Shown one piece after another: positions 42,543 through 51,235 of a stretch of 64,000 bases of DNA (the first letter of the stretch is position 1; each line of letters opens with the position of its first letter). Origin of the DNA: Methanoculleus frigidifontis (GTDB lineage Archaea; Halobacteriota; Methanomicrobia; Methanomicrobiales; Methanoculleaceae); contig NZ_VCYH01000001.1 of the NCBI RefSeq assembly GCF_030464345.1, forward strand, positions 62,001 to 126,000, written 5' to 3'. Both the position numbers and the translations under genes were made by a program. Below the pieces are notes generated by a model. It did no database searches and had not been told where the DNA came from. It saw only the letters and a program-made list of their open reading frames with translations.

Positions 42543-44429
42543 ATGGCAACACTTCAGGGAATGAGCGGGGTGGATCTCCGGGCAGTCGCTATGGAGCTCA
42601 ACGCCCGAACACCGCTCTGGATCGGAAAGATCTATCAGTTCGACGAGAAGACGATCGGCATCAGGCTGAACGGTGAAGACCGCACGAAATATCAGTTCCT
42701 GGTGGAGGTGGGGAGGCGTGCTCATTTGACGGCCGCATTCCCGATTCCGCCGAAAAACCCCCCGAGTTTTGCCATGCTGCTGCGCAAGCATCTTGCGGGC
42801 GGTCGGGTTCTCGGGTTCGAACAGCTCGGGATGGAACGGACGATAGCCATCGATATCGGGAAGAAGGATACGACATACCACCTGGTCTTCGAGCTCTTCG
42901 ACGAAGGGAACGCGGTGCTCTGCGACGAGACGTGGACGATCGTAAAGCCGCTCTGGCACCACCGGTTCAAGACCCGTGAGGTCGTCCCCGGCGCACACTA
43001 TGCCTTCTCCGGAACGGACTGCTCCTCAATGGGGGTCGACGAGTTCCGATCGGTGCTCGTAGGGTCGGACCGCGATATCGTCCGGACGCTTGCCGTCGCC
43101 TGCATGCTCGGCGGCCGGTACGCCGAGGAGGTCTGCAGGCAGGCCGGCATCGACCGGGCGCTCCCGGCGGCGGAGGCGGATCCCGCGGCGGTGCACGCCG
43201 CCCTGGGCAACCTTCTCGGTGCGGCCGCCGATGCGCCGGAGCCGGTGATAACCTCCTCGGGGTGCTGGCCGATTGCTCTCGGAGACGAGCCGGTCGTCGA
43301 ACGGTTCACGACCTACAGCGAAGCGCTCGATGCATTCTATCCGCAGACCAGAAAAGAAGAGGCGAAGGCGGAGAAACCGCGGCTCTCGCAGGAGGAGATC
43401 ATCCGCAGACGGCAGCAGGAGGCTATCGTCGGCTTCGAGAAGAAGATCGAACGGTACGAGCGGATCGTCGAGCGTCTCTACGAGAATTATACCCTGGTTG
43501 CCGACGTCATCGGCACGCTCGATCAGGCCAGCAGGCAGCACTCGTGGCAGGAGATCGAGACGATCCTGCGGTCGAGCGGCCATCCTGCGGCCCGGGCGGT
43601 CCGTGCGGTGCATCCGGCGGATGCGGCGGTCGATCTCGACCTCGGCGAGCCGGTCAAAATCTTCGTGCACGAGACGGTGGAACAGAACGTCGGCCGCTAC
43701 TACGACCTGATCAAGAAGTTCAAGAAGAAGAAGGCGGGTGCGATCGCCGCGATGGAGCGGCAGATCGTACGGAAACCCTCCCGGAAAATACAGATAACCG
43801 TTCAGAAGAAACGGTGGTTCCACCGGTTCCGCTGGTTCTCCACCTCCGACGGCGTGCTGGTTATCGGCGGCAGGGATGCATCCCAGAACGAGGAACTCGT
43901 CAAGCGCTACATGGAGGGTGGGGATACCTTCGTCCACGCCGACGTCCACGGCGGCAGCGTCGTCATCGTCAAAGGGCCGACCGCAGATATGGATGAGGTC
44001 GCCCGGTTCGCCGCCTCCTACTCAAACGCCTGGAAAGCAGGCCACTTTGCGGCGACGGTCTATGCTGCACGCCCCGATCAGGTGAGCAAGACCGCGGAGT
44101 CGGGTGAGTTCGTCGCACGCGGTGCTTTTGTCGTCCGCGGCGAACGCACCTACTACCGGAGCGTCCCGCTCGGTATCGCCATCGGCCTCCAGCTGGCGCC
44201 GGAGGCGGCCGTCATCGGCGGACCGCCTTCCGCCGTCACCGGGCGGGCGAAGGTCTCGGTCATGCTGCAGCCGGGCACGTTTGAGCCGAACGATACGGCA
44301 AAAAAGGTCGTACGCGCACTCCGGCAGCAGCTGGGCGAGGATGAGTGGAAAAGCCTGAAGAATATCCTGAATTCCGAAGCGGTGGCGGCATTCGTGCCTC
44401 CCGGCGGGTCGGATATCGTCGAATCATGA
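42543..44429 (+). CDS. rqcH: NFACT-family ribosome quality control protein (RqcH/NEMF homologue)
   Basis: About 628 residues. NFACT-N (MSGVDLRAVAMELNARTPLW on), a long coiled coil (about residues 270-390), and NFACT-R (FRWFSTSDGVLVIGGRDASQ, then HADVHGGSVVIVKGP, about 420-520) are in order. It binds peptidyl-tRNA on stalled large subunits and in bacteria adds C-terminal Ala tails. The Asp-Arg motif of RqcH appears as Glu-Arg (GMERTIAI), a conservative change. The frame is open to 42333, but ATG 42543 or 42561 fits the family start. Overlaps pelota at ATGA. Confidence 0.9.
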   Translation: MATLQGMSGVDLRAVAMELNARTPLWIGKIYQFDEKTIGIRLNGEDRTKYQFLVEVGRRAHLTAAFPIPPKNPPSFAMLLRKHLAGGRVLGFEQLGMERTIAIDIGKKDTTYHLVFELFDEGNAVLCDETWTIVKPLWHHRFKTREVVPGAHYAFSGTDCSSMGVDEFRSVLVGSDRDIVRTLAVACMLGGRYAEEVCRQAGIDRALPAAEADPAAVHAALGNLLGAAADAPEPVITSSGCWPIALGDEPVVERFTTYSEALDAFYPQTRKEEAKAEKPRLSQEEIIRRRQQEAIVGFEKKIERYERIVERLYENYTLVADVIGTLDQASRQHSWQEIETILRSSGHPAARAVRAVHPADAAVDLDLGEPVKIFVHETVEQNVGRYYDLIKKFKKKKAGAIAAMERQIVRKPSRKIQITVQKKRWFHRFRWFSTSDGVLVIGGRDASQNEELVKRYMEGGDTFVHADVHGGSVVIVKGPTADMDEVARFAASYSNAWKAGHFAATVYAARPDQVSKTAESGEFVARGAFVVRGERTYYRSVPLGIAIGLQLAPEAAVIGGPPSAVTGRAKVSVMLQPGTFEPNDTAKKVVRALRQQLGEDEWKSLKNILNSEAVAAFVPPGGSDIVES

Positions 44430-45451
44430 AAGCGGAGTATCTTGAGATCAAGCGTTCTTATGGCGAGATACGGCTCTTCCCGGAGACGCTCGACGACATC
44501 TGGCATCTTCGGCACCTGATCGGCCCCGGCGACCTCGTCTTTGCCACGACCTTCCGGAGCGTCGAGTCGGCGAGCGACAAGCTCCGCCCCGAGAAGGCGG
44601 AGAAAAAGCCGGTCAGACTCGGCATCCGGGTAGAGAAGGTGGAGTTTCACCATCATGCAAACCGGCTGCGGATCACCGGGGTCATCGAGAGCGGCGTCGA
44701 CCTCGGTTCCCACCATACCCTGAACTGCGAGCCCGGGTACGAGATCTCGGTCATCAAGCACTGGCGGCCGGTCGACCTCGAGCGGGTTGAGCGGGCGGTT
44801 GCGGCCTCGGTCTACGGGGTCGTGCACATCGTGAGTGTTGAGGAGGGAGAGGTGGAGATCTTCCGGCTCCGGCAGTTCGGCCCCGAGCATGTGACGACGA
44901 TAACCCTCGGGCGCAGCAAGGGGGCCGATCAGGAGAGCCGTTCGACACTTTTTGAGAGGACGCTCGAGTACATCGGGGACGTGACCGGGCCGCTGGTTGT
45001 TGCAGGTCCCGGTTTTGTGAAGGATGACTTCGCACGGTTCGTCCGCGCCCAGGCGCCTGATCTCGCCGAGCGGATGGCGGTGATCGAGACCCGGCGGGTC
45101 GGGCGGGGCGCGGTCCAGGAAGTGGTGGGGCTCGGCGTCCTCGAACGGCTCACCGGCGACCTCCACCTGGCCCGGGAAGTTCGGTTGATGGACGAGGTGC
45201 TGACGCGTATCGCGACAAACGACGCGGTGTCGTATGGTGTCGGTGAGGTCGAGCGGGCGATCGACTACGGTGCCGTCGAGACGATCCTCGCCGTCGATGC
45301 GCTGCTCCGGGACGAGCGGGTGCAGTCCGTCATCGAGCGGGCGGAGTTTCTCAACGCAGCGGTCGTCGTGATGAGCACGGAGTTCGAACCGGGACAGCGC
45401 CTCGAGGCACTCGGCGGTCTTGCGGCGCTCCTGCGCTATCGGATCGAGTAA
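44426..45451 (+). CDS. pelA: Ribosome rescue factor pelota (Dom34)
   Basis: A 341-residue eRF1-like factor without the GGQ loop. Domain A is MKAEYLEIKRSYGEIRLFPE with DDIWHLRHLI; domain B starts near GVVHIVSVEEGEVEIF; domain C ends with AVDALLRDE and AVVVMSTEFEPGQRLEALGG. With ABCE1 it dissociates stalled ribosomes. ATG 44426 lies in the NFACT stop (ATGA), so the two are translationally coupled: one operon covers splitting of stalled ribosomes and handling of the remaining nascent chain. Confidence 0.95.
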   Translation: MKAEYLEIKRSYGEIRLFPETLDDIWHLRHLIGPGDLVFATTFRSVESASDKLRPEKAEKKPVRLGIRVEKVEFHHHANRLRITGVIESGVDLGSHHTLNCEPGYEISVIKHWRPVDLERVERAVAASVYGVVHIVSVEEGEVEIFRLRQFGPEHVTTITLGRSKGADQESRSTLFERTLEYIGDVTGPLVVAGPGFVKDDFARFVRAQAPDLAERMAVIETRRVGRGAVQEVVGLGVLERLTGDLHLAREVRLMDEVLTRIATNDAVSYGVGEVERAIDYGAVETILAVDALLRDERVQSVIERAEFLNAAVVVMSTEFEPGQRLEALGGLAALLRYRIE

Positions 45452-45460
45452 AAATAGATT

Positions 45461-45475
45461 GAGGAATTATTCCTC
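45461..45475. terminator. Short hairpin between convergent pelota and FKBP genes
   Basis: GAGGAA-TTA-TTCCTC forms a 6 bp stem with a 3-base loop 10 bases after the pelota stop; the loop is the stop codon of the FKBP gene on the other strand. Possible bidirectional terminator. Confidence 0.35.
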
Positions 45476-46198
45476 TGGCTCTTCGCTTTCTGTTTCTTCC
45501 GGTGCTTCTTCCACAGCCGCCGGCGCCGCCGGCTTCTCCGGCCGCTTGAAGACCTCTTTCATCACGATCTCGTTGACATCCTCCATCCACTCGAAGATCT
45601 CGCGGATGAGCGTGCCTCTCCAGACCATCCAGCGGCGGTCGTAGGCGATGGCGGGCGGGAGGAGGAACTCGGCCGTGCCGTCGGCGATGGTGAACTCGAT
45701 GTCGTCTCTTCCCGTATAGAGCTTGATCAGGCCGCGGATCTGCTCTTCAGGAGCCTCGACCTTCTCCTCGATCGTGTAGTGGTAGGTGAGCGTCTTTCCT
45801 GCGAGCGGGTGGTTGAAGTCGACGACCGCCCTCTTGCCGATGACGTTGACGACGACACCCTCGCGGTTCTCGACCTCGATCCGCATGCCGACCTTCGGTT
45901 TCTCACGGAACTGCGATGTCGGGAAGGAGCGGACGGCAGACTCATCGTGCTCGCCGAACGCCTTCTCCGGCGGCACCTCGGCATCGCCTTCGTCCCCGAC
46001 CTCTTTGCCGATCAGGGCCTCTTCAAGCCCGACGATCACGTGGTGGCTGCCGACCCGGATGGTCACCGGCCCGTACTCGGCCTGCGGGTTGTGGATCCCC
46101 TCTTCTTTTGCAACCTCGTCTGAGGTGGTATCGAAGACATTGTCCCCGAAACGTCCGGTGTACTTGAGTTTGATAAAATCTCCTTCTTGAATAGCCAT
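45467..46198 (-). CDS. FKBP-type peptidyl-prolyl isomerase (SlyD-like, long form)
   Basis: About 243 residues. FKBP core (GDFIKLKYTGRFGDNVFDTT, then VGLEEALIGKEVGDE) with an inserted flap domain, and VDFNHPLAGKTLTYHYTIEE typical of SlyD-like archaeal FKBPs. A 90-residue C-terminal extension includes a trigger-like helical part and a very acidic end (EEAPEETESEEPEE). It helps fold proteins by proline isomerisation and chaperone action. ATG 46198 follows AGGTGA. Convergent with pelota. Confidence 0.93.
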   Translation of the reverse strand: MAIQEGDFIKLKYTGRFGDNVFDTTSDEVAKEEGIHNPQAEYGPVTIRVGSHHVIVGLEEALIGKEVGDEGDAEVPPEKAFGEHDESAVRSFPTSQFREKPKVGMRIEVENREGVVVNVIGKRAVVDFNHPLAGKTLTYHYTIEEKVEAPEEQIRGLIKLYTGRDDIEFTIADGTAEFLLPPAIAYDRRWMVWRGTLIREIFEWMEDVNEIVMKEVFKRPEKPAAPAAVEEAPEETESEEPEE

Positions 46199-46330
46199 TG
46201 TATTCACCTGAATCCGGATACCCTCTCGAAGGTTTCGGCGAACGCAGAATCCCCCGGGTATCACGCAGTTTCAATTGTTCCATTTCATTTGTTTCGAATG
46301 GTATTTATAGGTGATTCTCCCCGGGGCCGG
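46199..46330. other. Divergent promoter region of the FKBP gene
   Basis: GGTATTTATAGG (46299-46310) is a TATA box readable on both strands. It could serve the FKBP gene leftward, with a leader of about 80 bases, and a transcript starting near 46331 rightward. Confidence 0.4.
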
Positions 46331-46480
46331 ATGCTGATGGAAAAGCGTCCGTTTGCCCGAATGGTGAACATATGCAAGACATCCCGGAAGAGCGCCTGCC
46401 GGGATTGTGCGGAGCGGGACACGGGATGCCGCCGCCGGCACCGGCGGGACGGATCCCGGCAATGCACTACATTGAAGTAG
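46331..46480 (+). CDS. Possible small Cys-rich basic protein (leaderless)
   Basis: A 49-residue frame starting about 25 bases from a TATA box, as expected of a leaderless archaeal gene. It reads MLMEKRPFARMVNICKTSRK and holds Cys in a C-x7-C-x2-C-x6-C spacing (CKTSRKSACRDCAERDTGC), suggestive of zinc binding, then a basic tail. No homologue is known to me and the codon use is not decisive, so it may be chance. Confidence 0.3.
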   Translation: MLMEKRPFARMVNICKTSRKSACRDCAERDTGCRRRHRRDGSRQCTTLK

Positions 46481-46523
46481 GCGCAGGATCACGGTGGGCA
46501 GAAAACCTGGAGGGGATGCAGGT

Positions 46524-47972
46524 ATGGAGCCGGTGGTTTTGGAGGTGCAGAGGAGCCGATATGCACCGTGCCCGCCGGAGAAATTCGCCGGGCGCACGAC
46601 GGAGCGAAGACGGATCCGGGAGATACTCTCCGGGCCGCCGGACGCAGGCCGGGCGCTGGTGGTATCGGGTGCGGCCGGCGCGGGGAAGACCTCGCTGCTG
46701 CACTGGATTGTCCACGAGGCCGGGAGGGATAGGGCAGTTCTCGGCTGGTTCTCTCCGACGGAAGGGCTGATCTTCTCGGCCTGGCGGGAGGTCCTGGCCG
46801 GGATGCGGGGATCCGGGTTCCGGAGCGCGGAATCGGAACCTGCCCTGAAGGCTCTTGCCGATCACCTCGACCGCTACACCGCGCCGGTTCACCCGGTCGG
46901 CATGCTTGCCCGGGTCGGCGAGGAGGTGATCGGCGTCTTTGCCGACATCGGCGCCGCAGGGTTCGATGAGGTCGTATCAGCATCTCTCGCTGCGTTTGAA
47001 CGTGTCGGCGACGCAGCACGGCAGAGCGGCGGAAGACTGGTGCTTCTCCTGGACGACCTGCAGTGTGCATCGGAGCCGGACTTCCGGCTGGCGCTCGAGC
47101 TCATGCGGCATCTTCCCGCGGGTATCGTCATAGTGGTGGCCTGGGAGGGCGGCGACGGCGACGACGGGCGATACCGGGCACTGCAGTCTGCGGGCGGAGA
47201 GGCGATGCCGCTCTCCACGCTGGACGGCTCCGGTGTCCGGGAGGTTGCCCGGCGGCGGTTCGACATCGTGATTGCGGAAGAGACCGCGGAGATGCTTGCC
47301 CGCGAACTGTGCACCCCGTTTGGCCTTATCGCTCTCTTCAGCCTCCTCCTGATACGGAAGCGGGCGCCGGACCGGGAGTCCGTCGCCGCCCTTCTCCCTG
47401 AGATCGCAGACCCGGCGGCACGGGTGTACATCGAGGCGGAACCGGTCTGGCAGCAGCGGGCACGCACCCTGAGTATCCTGAACCCGCCCGTCCCGGGCGT
47501 TATAGCGGCATGCATACTGGAGACCGAACGGCTCAGCCTGCAGCGGATTTCTGCAGAGCTTGAGCAGAGTCCCTTCTTCCGGCGGGCAGGCGCGAACACG
47601 TACGACTTCGCGCACCCGCTGCTCCGGGAATGCTGCAGAGCGATGGTGTCGGAGAGGGAGCAGACCGACCTGCACGCCGATGCGGTGCGATGCTTCGAGC
47701 GGTTCGCTGACCGGCTCTCTGACCGGCAGCATGCCCTCGTATCGCTCGCAGTTCACCTCATCGGTGCGGGGGAGTATGCCAAGGCATTCGCCCTCTGCCT
47801 TGAGCTCGGGCGGCGCTACTGCGAGATCGGGGCGTACGCCGCCGCCCGGAGGCTGACCGATCAGGCGACTCTGGCCGCAGAGAAGGAAGGCGATACCGGT
47901 TCACTGGCTGCGGCACACGAGCAGCAGGAGAGTATCCGGCGTGCCCGCAGCGGGGCCGGGGAGATGTGGTGA
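46524..47972 (+). CDS. STAND-type AAA ATPase
   Basis: About 482 residues. KFAGRTTERRRIREIL is the N-terminal Orc/STAND lead-in, VVSGAAGAGKTSLLHWIVHE the Walker A, and LVLLLDDLQCASEPDF the Walker B with sensor Asp-Asp. A winged helix region (about 320-380, SLQRISAELEQSPFFRR) and a TPR-like helical end (SLAVHLIGAGEYAKAFALCL) follow. The layout is that of signal-transduction ATPases or LuxR-type regulators lacking the LuxR domain. GGAGGGGA lies 7 bases before ATG 46524. Target unknown. Confidence 0.72.
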   Translation: MEPVVLEVQRSRYAPCPPEKFAGRTTERRRIREILSGPPDAGRALVVSGAAGAGKTSLLHWIVHEAGRDRAVLGWFSPTEGLIFSAWREVLAGMRGSGFRSAESEPALKALADHLDRYTAPVHPVGMLARVGEEVIGVFADIGAAGFDEVVSASLAAFERVGDAARQSGGRLVLLLDDLQCASEPDFRLALELMRHLPAGIVIVVAWEGGDGDDGRYRALQSAGGEAMPLSTLDGSGVREVARRRFDIVIAEETAEMLARELCTPFGLIALFSLLLIRKRAPDRESVAALLPEIADPAARVYIEAEPVWQQRARTLSILNPPVPGVIAACILETERLSLQRISAELEQSPFFRRAGANTYDFAHPLLRECCRAMVSEREQTDLHADAVRCFERFADRLSDRQHALVSLAVHLIGAGEYAKAFALCLELGRRYCEIGAYAAARRLTDQATLAAEKEGDTGSLAAAHEQQESIRRARSGAGEMW

Positions 47973-47981
47973 TTTATAAAT
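47973..47981 (+). promoter_or_regulatory. TATA box of the CYTH gene
   Basis: TTTATAAAT starts right after the ATPase stop and lies 33-41 bases before the CYTH ATG. GTGATC at 48003-48008 can act as the ribosome binding site. Confidence 0.5.
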
Positions 47982-48013
47982 GCAGGGCAAACATCTACAG
48001 ACGTGATCGAAGT

Positions 48014-48541
48014 ATGCTGGAAGTTGAACTGAAATATCCCGTACCCGACCTCGCGCCCATCCGCAGGCAGCTCTCTGCATGGAACGCACGCCCGTGCGGC
48101 AGACAGCACGAGCGGGACGTCTACTACAACGCACCGCACCGCGACTTTGCAGAGACCGATGAGGCTCTCAGGGTCCGGTACACCGGCGGAGACTGTTTTG
48201 TGACCTATAAGGGTCCGAAGATCGAGCTCAAGGGCACCAAGGCCCGTGAGGAGTACAATCTGCAGGTCGAGTCCGGTGCCGCATGCGAGGAGATCTTCGG
48301 GCGCCTCGGCTTTCAGCCGACTGCGGAGGTGAACAAACTCCGTGAGATCTTCGAGCTCGACGATGCCACGGTCACCCTCGACGAGGTGGACGGGCTCGGC
48401 ACGTTCATCGAGATTGAGGTGCTTGCGGAAGAGAATGAAGAAGACGCTGCCGACCGGGTCACTGCACTGGCAAAAGAGCTTGGTGTAGAGGGTATGCCGC
48501 TCTACACATCGTATCTGGAGCTGATCCTCTCTAAACAGTGA
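48014..48541 (+). CDS. cyaB: CYTH-domain protein (CyaB-like class IV adenylate cyclase / thiamine triphosphatase family)
   Basis: A 175-residue CYTH protein. The EVELK N-terminal signature (ExExK) starts at residue 3; REEYNLQVE, LDEVDGLGTFIEIEV and YTSYLELIL form the other strands of the tunnel that binds triphosphates. Archaeal members are annotated as class IV adenylate cyclases, but many CYTH proteins are triphosphatases, so the activity is open. Its 3' end overlaps the convergent phosphoesterase by 11 bases. Confidence 0.88.
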   Translation: MLEVELKYPVPDLAPIRRQLSAWNARPCGRQHERDVYYNAPHRDFAETDEALRVRYTGGDCFVTYKGPKIELKGTKAREEYNLQVESGAACEEIFGRLGFQPTAEVNKLREIFELDDATVTLDEVDGLGTFIEIEVLAEENEEDAADRVTALAKELGVEGMPLYTSYLELILSKQ

Positions 48542-49172
48542 TCAGCTCGATGCGGATATCTTTGGGTTCCGCTCCGAAGTGGATCAGTGCGCCGTAGCCC
48601 TCTGAGGCGGGACCCGGGTTGACGATCTTGACGCCGTCGACCTCGGTAACTCCCCGTGCCTCGTGGATGTGCGCACAGCAGACGAGATCGAAGCGCTTCA
48701 TATGTTTTCGAATACTCTGGCTCCCGACAGGTTTGTCCCCGACGTTGTCCAGGGTCTCATAGGGCGGAGCGTGGGCAAGCAGCACATTGTGGACGTTCGG
48801 TTCCATGACGCCGACGATACGTGTCAGCAGAGCATCGATCTCTTCTTCGCTCAGTTCGAATGGTGTGCCGAATGGTGTCGCGTTTGAGCCGCCAAGACCT
48901 GCGAGTGTGACCTTTCCGAGCGCCATCCACGAGTTGTGGAGATTAACGGCATCGGAACGTTCGATTACGTCGATGATCTCACGGGGATCGCAGTTTCCGG
49001 GAACCGCAAGGCACGGCACGTCAATGTTTGAGAGTACCGATTCGACAGGTTCGAGCGGGCCGAAATTGGTGATGTCGCCCGCAATAATGACTGCATCGTA
49101 GTCATAACCCTGGAAATTCTGCAATTTTCCATATTGACCATGCAGATCTGCTAGGAGTAGCACATCCATCAT
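48531..49172 (-). CDS. Metallophosphoesterase (YfcE/MJ0936-like)
   Basis: A 213-residue calcineurin-like phosphoesterase: LADLHGQ, IAGDITNFGP, PGNCD, LLAHAPPY and CAHIHEARG are the five metal-binding motifs. Such proteins often hydrolyse phosphodiesters, including cyclic nucleotides in vitro. Being convergent with a putative class IV cyclase is suggestive of cNMP turnover but is only an inference. ATG ATG at 49172/49169. Confidence 0.88.
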   Translation of the reverse strand: MMDVLLLADLHGQYGKLQNFQGYDYDAVIIAGDITNFGPLEPVESVLSNIDVPCLAVPGNCDPREIIDVIERSDAVNLHNSWMALGKVTLAGLGGSNATPFGTPFELSEEEIDALLTRIVGVMEPNVHNVLLAHAPPYETLDNVGDKPVGSQSIRKHMKRFDLVCCAHIHEARGVTEVDGVKIVNPGPASEGYGALIHFGAEPKDIRIELITV

Positions 49173-49174
49173 GG

Positions 49175-50284
49175 TTATAGATGTGAACTGCGGCTAAAAA
49201 ACCTTATCTCATGTTCCATCCACGAACCCGTAATTTTCCCTTTTAAGGCGAGTTGGCCGAGGATCTTTTGCGTTTCGGGGAGGAGGGGGTGGGGGCGGGC
49301 ATCGGCGAGCGGCGTGCCCGGCAGCGGGATGAAGCAGTGGACGTGCGCCTTCCCGACCCGTGTTGCCGCACGGACAAGATCGACCGTCGCCTGTTCGTCT
49401 TCCTCGGATTCGCCGGGCAGACCCACGATAAAATCAACCACCGGGGTAAACCCGTGCTCTCTGCAGAGGTCGAGGGCGCTATGGACGTCGGCTACCGTAT
49501 GCCCGCGCCGGATCTCTCTGAGGATCCGGTCGCTTCCCGACTGGGCGCCGAAGTGCAGACGGGTGTTGGCGCAGTAGCGGCCGACCAGCTCGAGCGACGT
49601 GTCGGTGACGAACTCGGGGCGCACTTCTCCCGGGAACGTGCCGAAGTAGATGCGGTTCTTGAGTCGTGAGAGCAGTTTTTCTACCTTGTCGAACCGGGGA
49701 TGGATGCCGTCCGAACCGTAGGCGAATGCATTCGGGGTGACGAAGCGAACGTCGCGGAAGCGTGAGGTTGCCGCCGCGATCTCGTCGATGGAGCGGTGGC
49801 GCATGCACCTGCCGAAGAGCCGGGGCGTCTGGCAGTACCCGCACCCGAACGGGCATCCCCTGCTGATCTCGGTGTATCCCTTCACCCGGGTGAAGGGCGG
49901 GTGCGCATCGAGGAGGACGGTGTGGTCGGCGGGGGTGTAGCCTGCCCTGGTGGCCACACCGGGTGGGACTTCCGTGCCCTTCTCGAGCGACGCGAGCAGC
50001 CGCGGGAGGGTATACTCCCCCTCGCCGACGATCACGTAGTCGGCGTACTCCGCGACCTCACGGTAGCAGGCGGATGCATGCGGGCCGCCGACGACGGTGA
50101 TGCAGTCCGCATCCGCTATCTCCTCCCGGTAGAACCGTTCGGAGATGGAAGTGAGGCTGTAGCAGGTGATATCGCCGGTCGGTTCGTTCACCGCATCGAG
50201 CAGGTATCCCGCCTGCTCACAGGCCGCGTAGAGAGCCGCGTATGAGTTGTTCGCTGCAGGGATATGGCGCCAGTGTACATGCAT
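49175..50284 (-). CDS. B12-binding-domain/radical SAM protein (MJ1487-like)
   Basis: About 369 residues. An N-terminal cobalamin-binding-like Rossmann domain (VVGGPHASACYREVAEYADY) precedes the radical SAM core with the cluster motif GCPFGCGYCQTPRLF; GAQSGSDRILREIRRGH and VVDFIVGLPGESEED are further core strands. The 120-residue N-domain lacks the DxHxxG cobalamin motif, so B12 binding is doubtful. The family is conserved in methanogens with unknown substrate. I start at MHVHWRHIP (50284), because the frame upstream is not family-like. Confidence 0.8.
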   Translation of the reverse strand: MHVHWRHIPAANNSYAALYAACEQAGYLLDAVNEPTGDITCYSLTSISERFYREEIADADCITVVGGPHASACYREVAEYADYVIVGEGEYTLPRLLASLEKGTEVPPGVATRAGYTPADHTVLLDAHPPFTRVKGYTEISRGCPFGCGYCQTPRLFGRCMRHRSIDEIAAATSRFRDVRFVTPNAFAYGSDGIHPRFDKVEKLLSRLKNRIYFGTFPGEVRPEFVTDTSLELVGRYCANTRLHFGAQSGSDRILREIRRGHTVADVHSALDLCREHGFTPVVDFIVGLPGESEEDEQATVDLVRAATRVGKAHVHCFIPLPGTPLADARPHPLLPETQKILGQLALKGKITGSWMEHEIRFFSRSSHL

Positions 50285-50479
50285 GGATCCGATACGCCTT
50301 CGTGCATACCTCCGTACGTACCACATACGGTGTGCAGAGCCAAAAGATCTGGCATGCCGGGGCGGCACCTCCGCCGGGGCATTCGTCACGATGCGCAGGT
50401 TTCCGGCAGAAAGAAGGCCTCGGATCATCTTGATGGCGAAGGTTAATGGACAAGCTCTCCAAATAGTAAACGACGGACA

Positions 50480-51235
50480 ATGAATACTTCTGAGGCCATG
50501 AAACTTTTTTCGAGCAGGCGGAAGATCGAAATACTGGATGCACTCTTCAACGGGGATTCGATAGACAGCATCAAGAAACAGATGCCCGCGTCGACCTACT
50601 CTGTTACGATGCACAGTCTGGCATCTGCCGGGTATGTCGAGGAGATCCGGGGCGATGCTGTCCTCACTGACCGCGGTCGTGCCTGCCGGATCCTTTTTGC
50701 GCAGCTCAACGAGAGCCTGGATACGCTGCTTCGGCTTCATGACGCCTTCCCGGAGCACTCGATTCGTTTTCCCGATCCGTTTTATGCCCGGCTCCATGAA
50801 CTGCAGGGTTTCCGGGTGATAACGGCAGAGCCCAAAAACGTCCTGAAACCCCAGAAGGTCTTCTTCGACTATCTCGGGCGATCGAAGCACGTCATGGGGA
50901 TAACACCGTTTCTCTTTCCCGATTATATCGATTTCTTCAGCCGGATGGCGGAGCAGTCAACCCGCATCGCGCTCGTGGTGACACCGGGAGTCTACGAGGG
51001 CATCTCATCGTCCGAGGCTATCGGGCGGGAGAACGTCGCGATTTACGTTGCGGATGACGTCCCTCCCATCGCCGCTGCCGTAACGGATCAGTTCGTCTCC
51101 ATCGGTTTCTTCTACCGGTCGGGAAGCTACGATTTTACCCGGGATCTTATCGCGACATCCCCGGAGGCAAAGAGGTTCGGGCATGACCTTATCGGGCATT
51201 ACATGGGCAGGTCTCGGAAGGTGACACCGCCCTGA
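50480..51235 (+). CDS. FilR1-type winged-helix transcription regulator (DUF1724)
   Basis: A 251-residue methanogen-type regulator. Residues 1-75 form a winged helix (LFSSRRKIEILDALFNGDSI, then MPASTYSVTMHSLASAGYVE). The rest is the FilR1 middle domain with the DYLGRSKHVMGITPFLFPDY block, thought to sense a small ligand or redox/methanogenesis state. GGACA precedes the ATG at 50480. It is divergent from the radical SAM gene (196 bp spacer), which it may control; that is inference. Confidence 0.85.
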   Translation: MNTSEAMKLFSSRRKIEILDALFNGDSIDSIKKQMPASTYSVTMHSLASAGYVEEIRGDAVLTDRGRACRILFAQLNESLDTLLRLHDAFPEHSIRFPDPFYARLHELQGFRVITAEPKNVLKPQKVFFDYLGRSKHVMGITPFLFPDYIDFFSRMAEQSTRIALVVTPGVYEGISSSEAIGRENVAIYVADDVPPIAAAVTDQFVSIGFFYRSGSYDFTRDLIATSPEAKRFGHDLIGHYMGRSRKVTPP

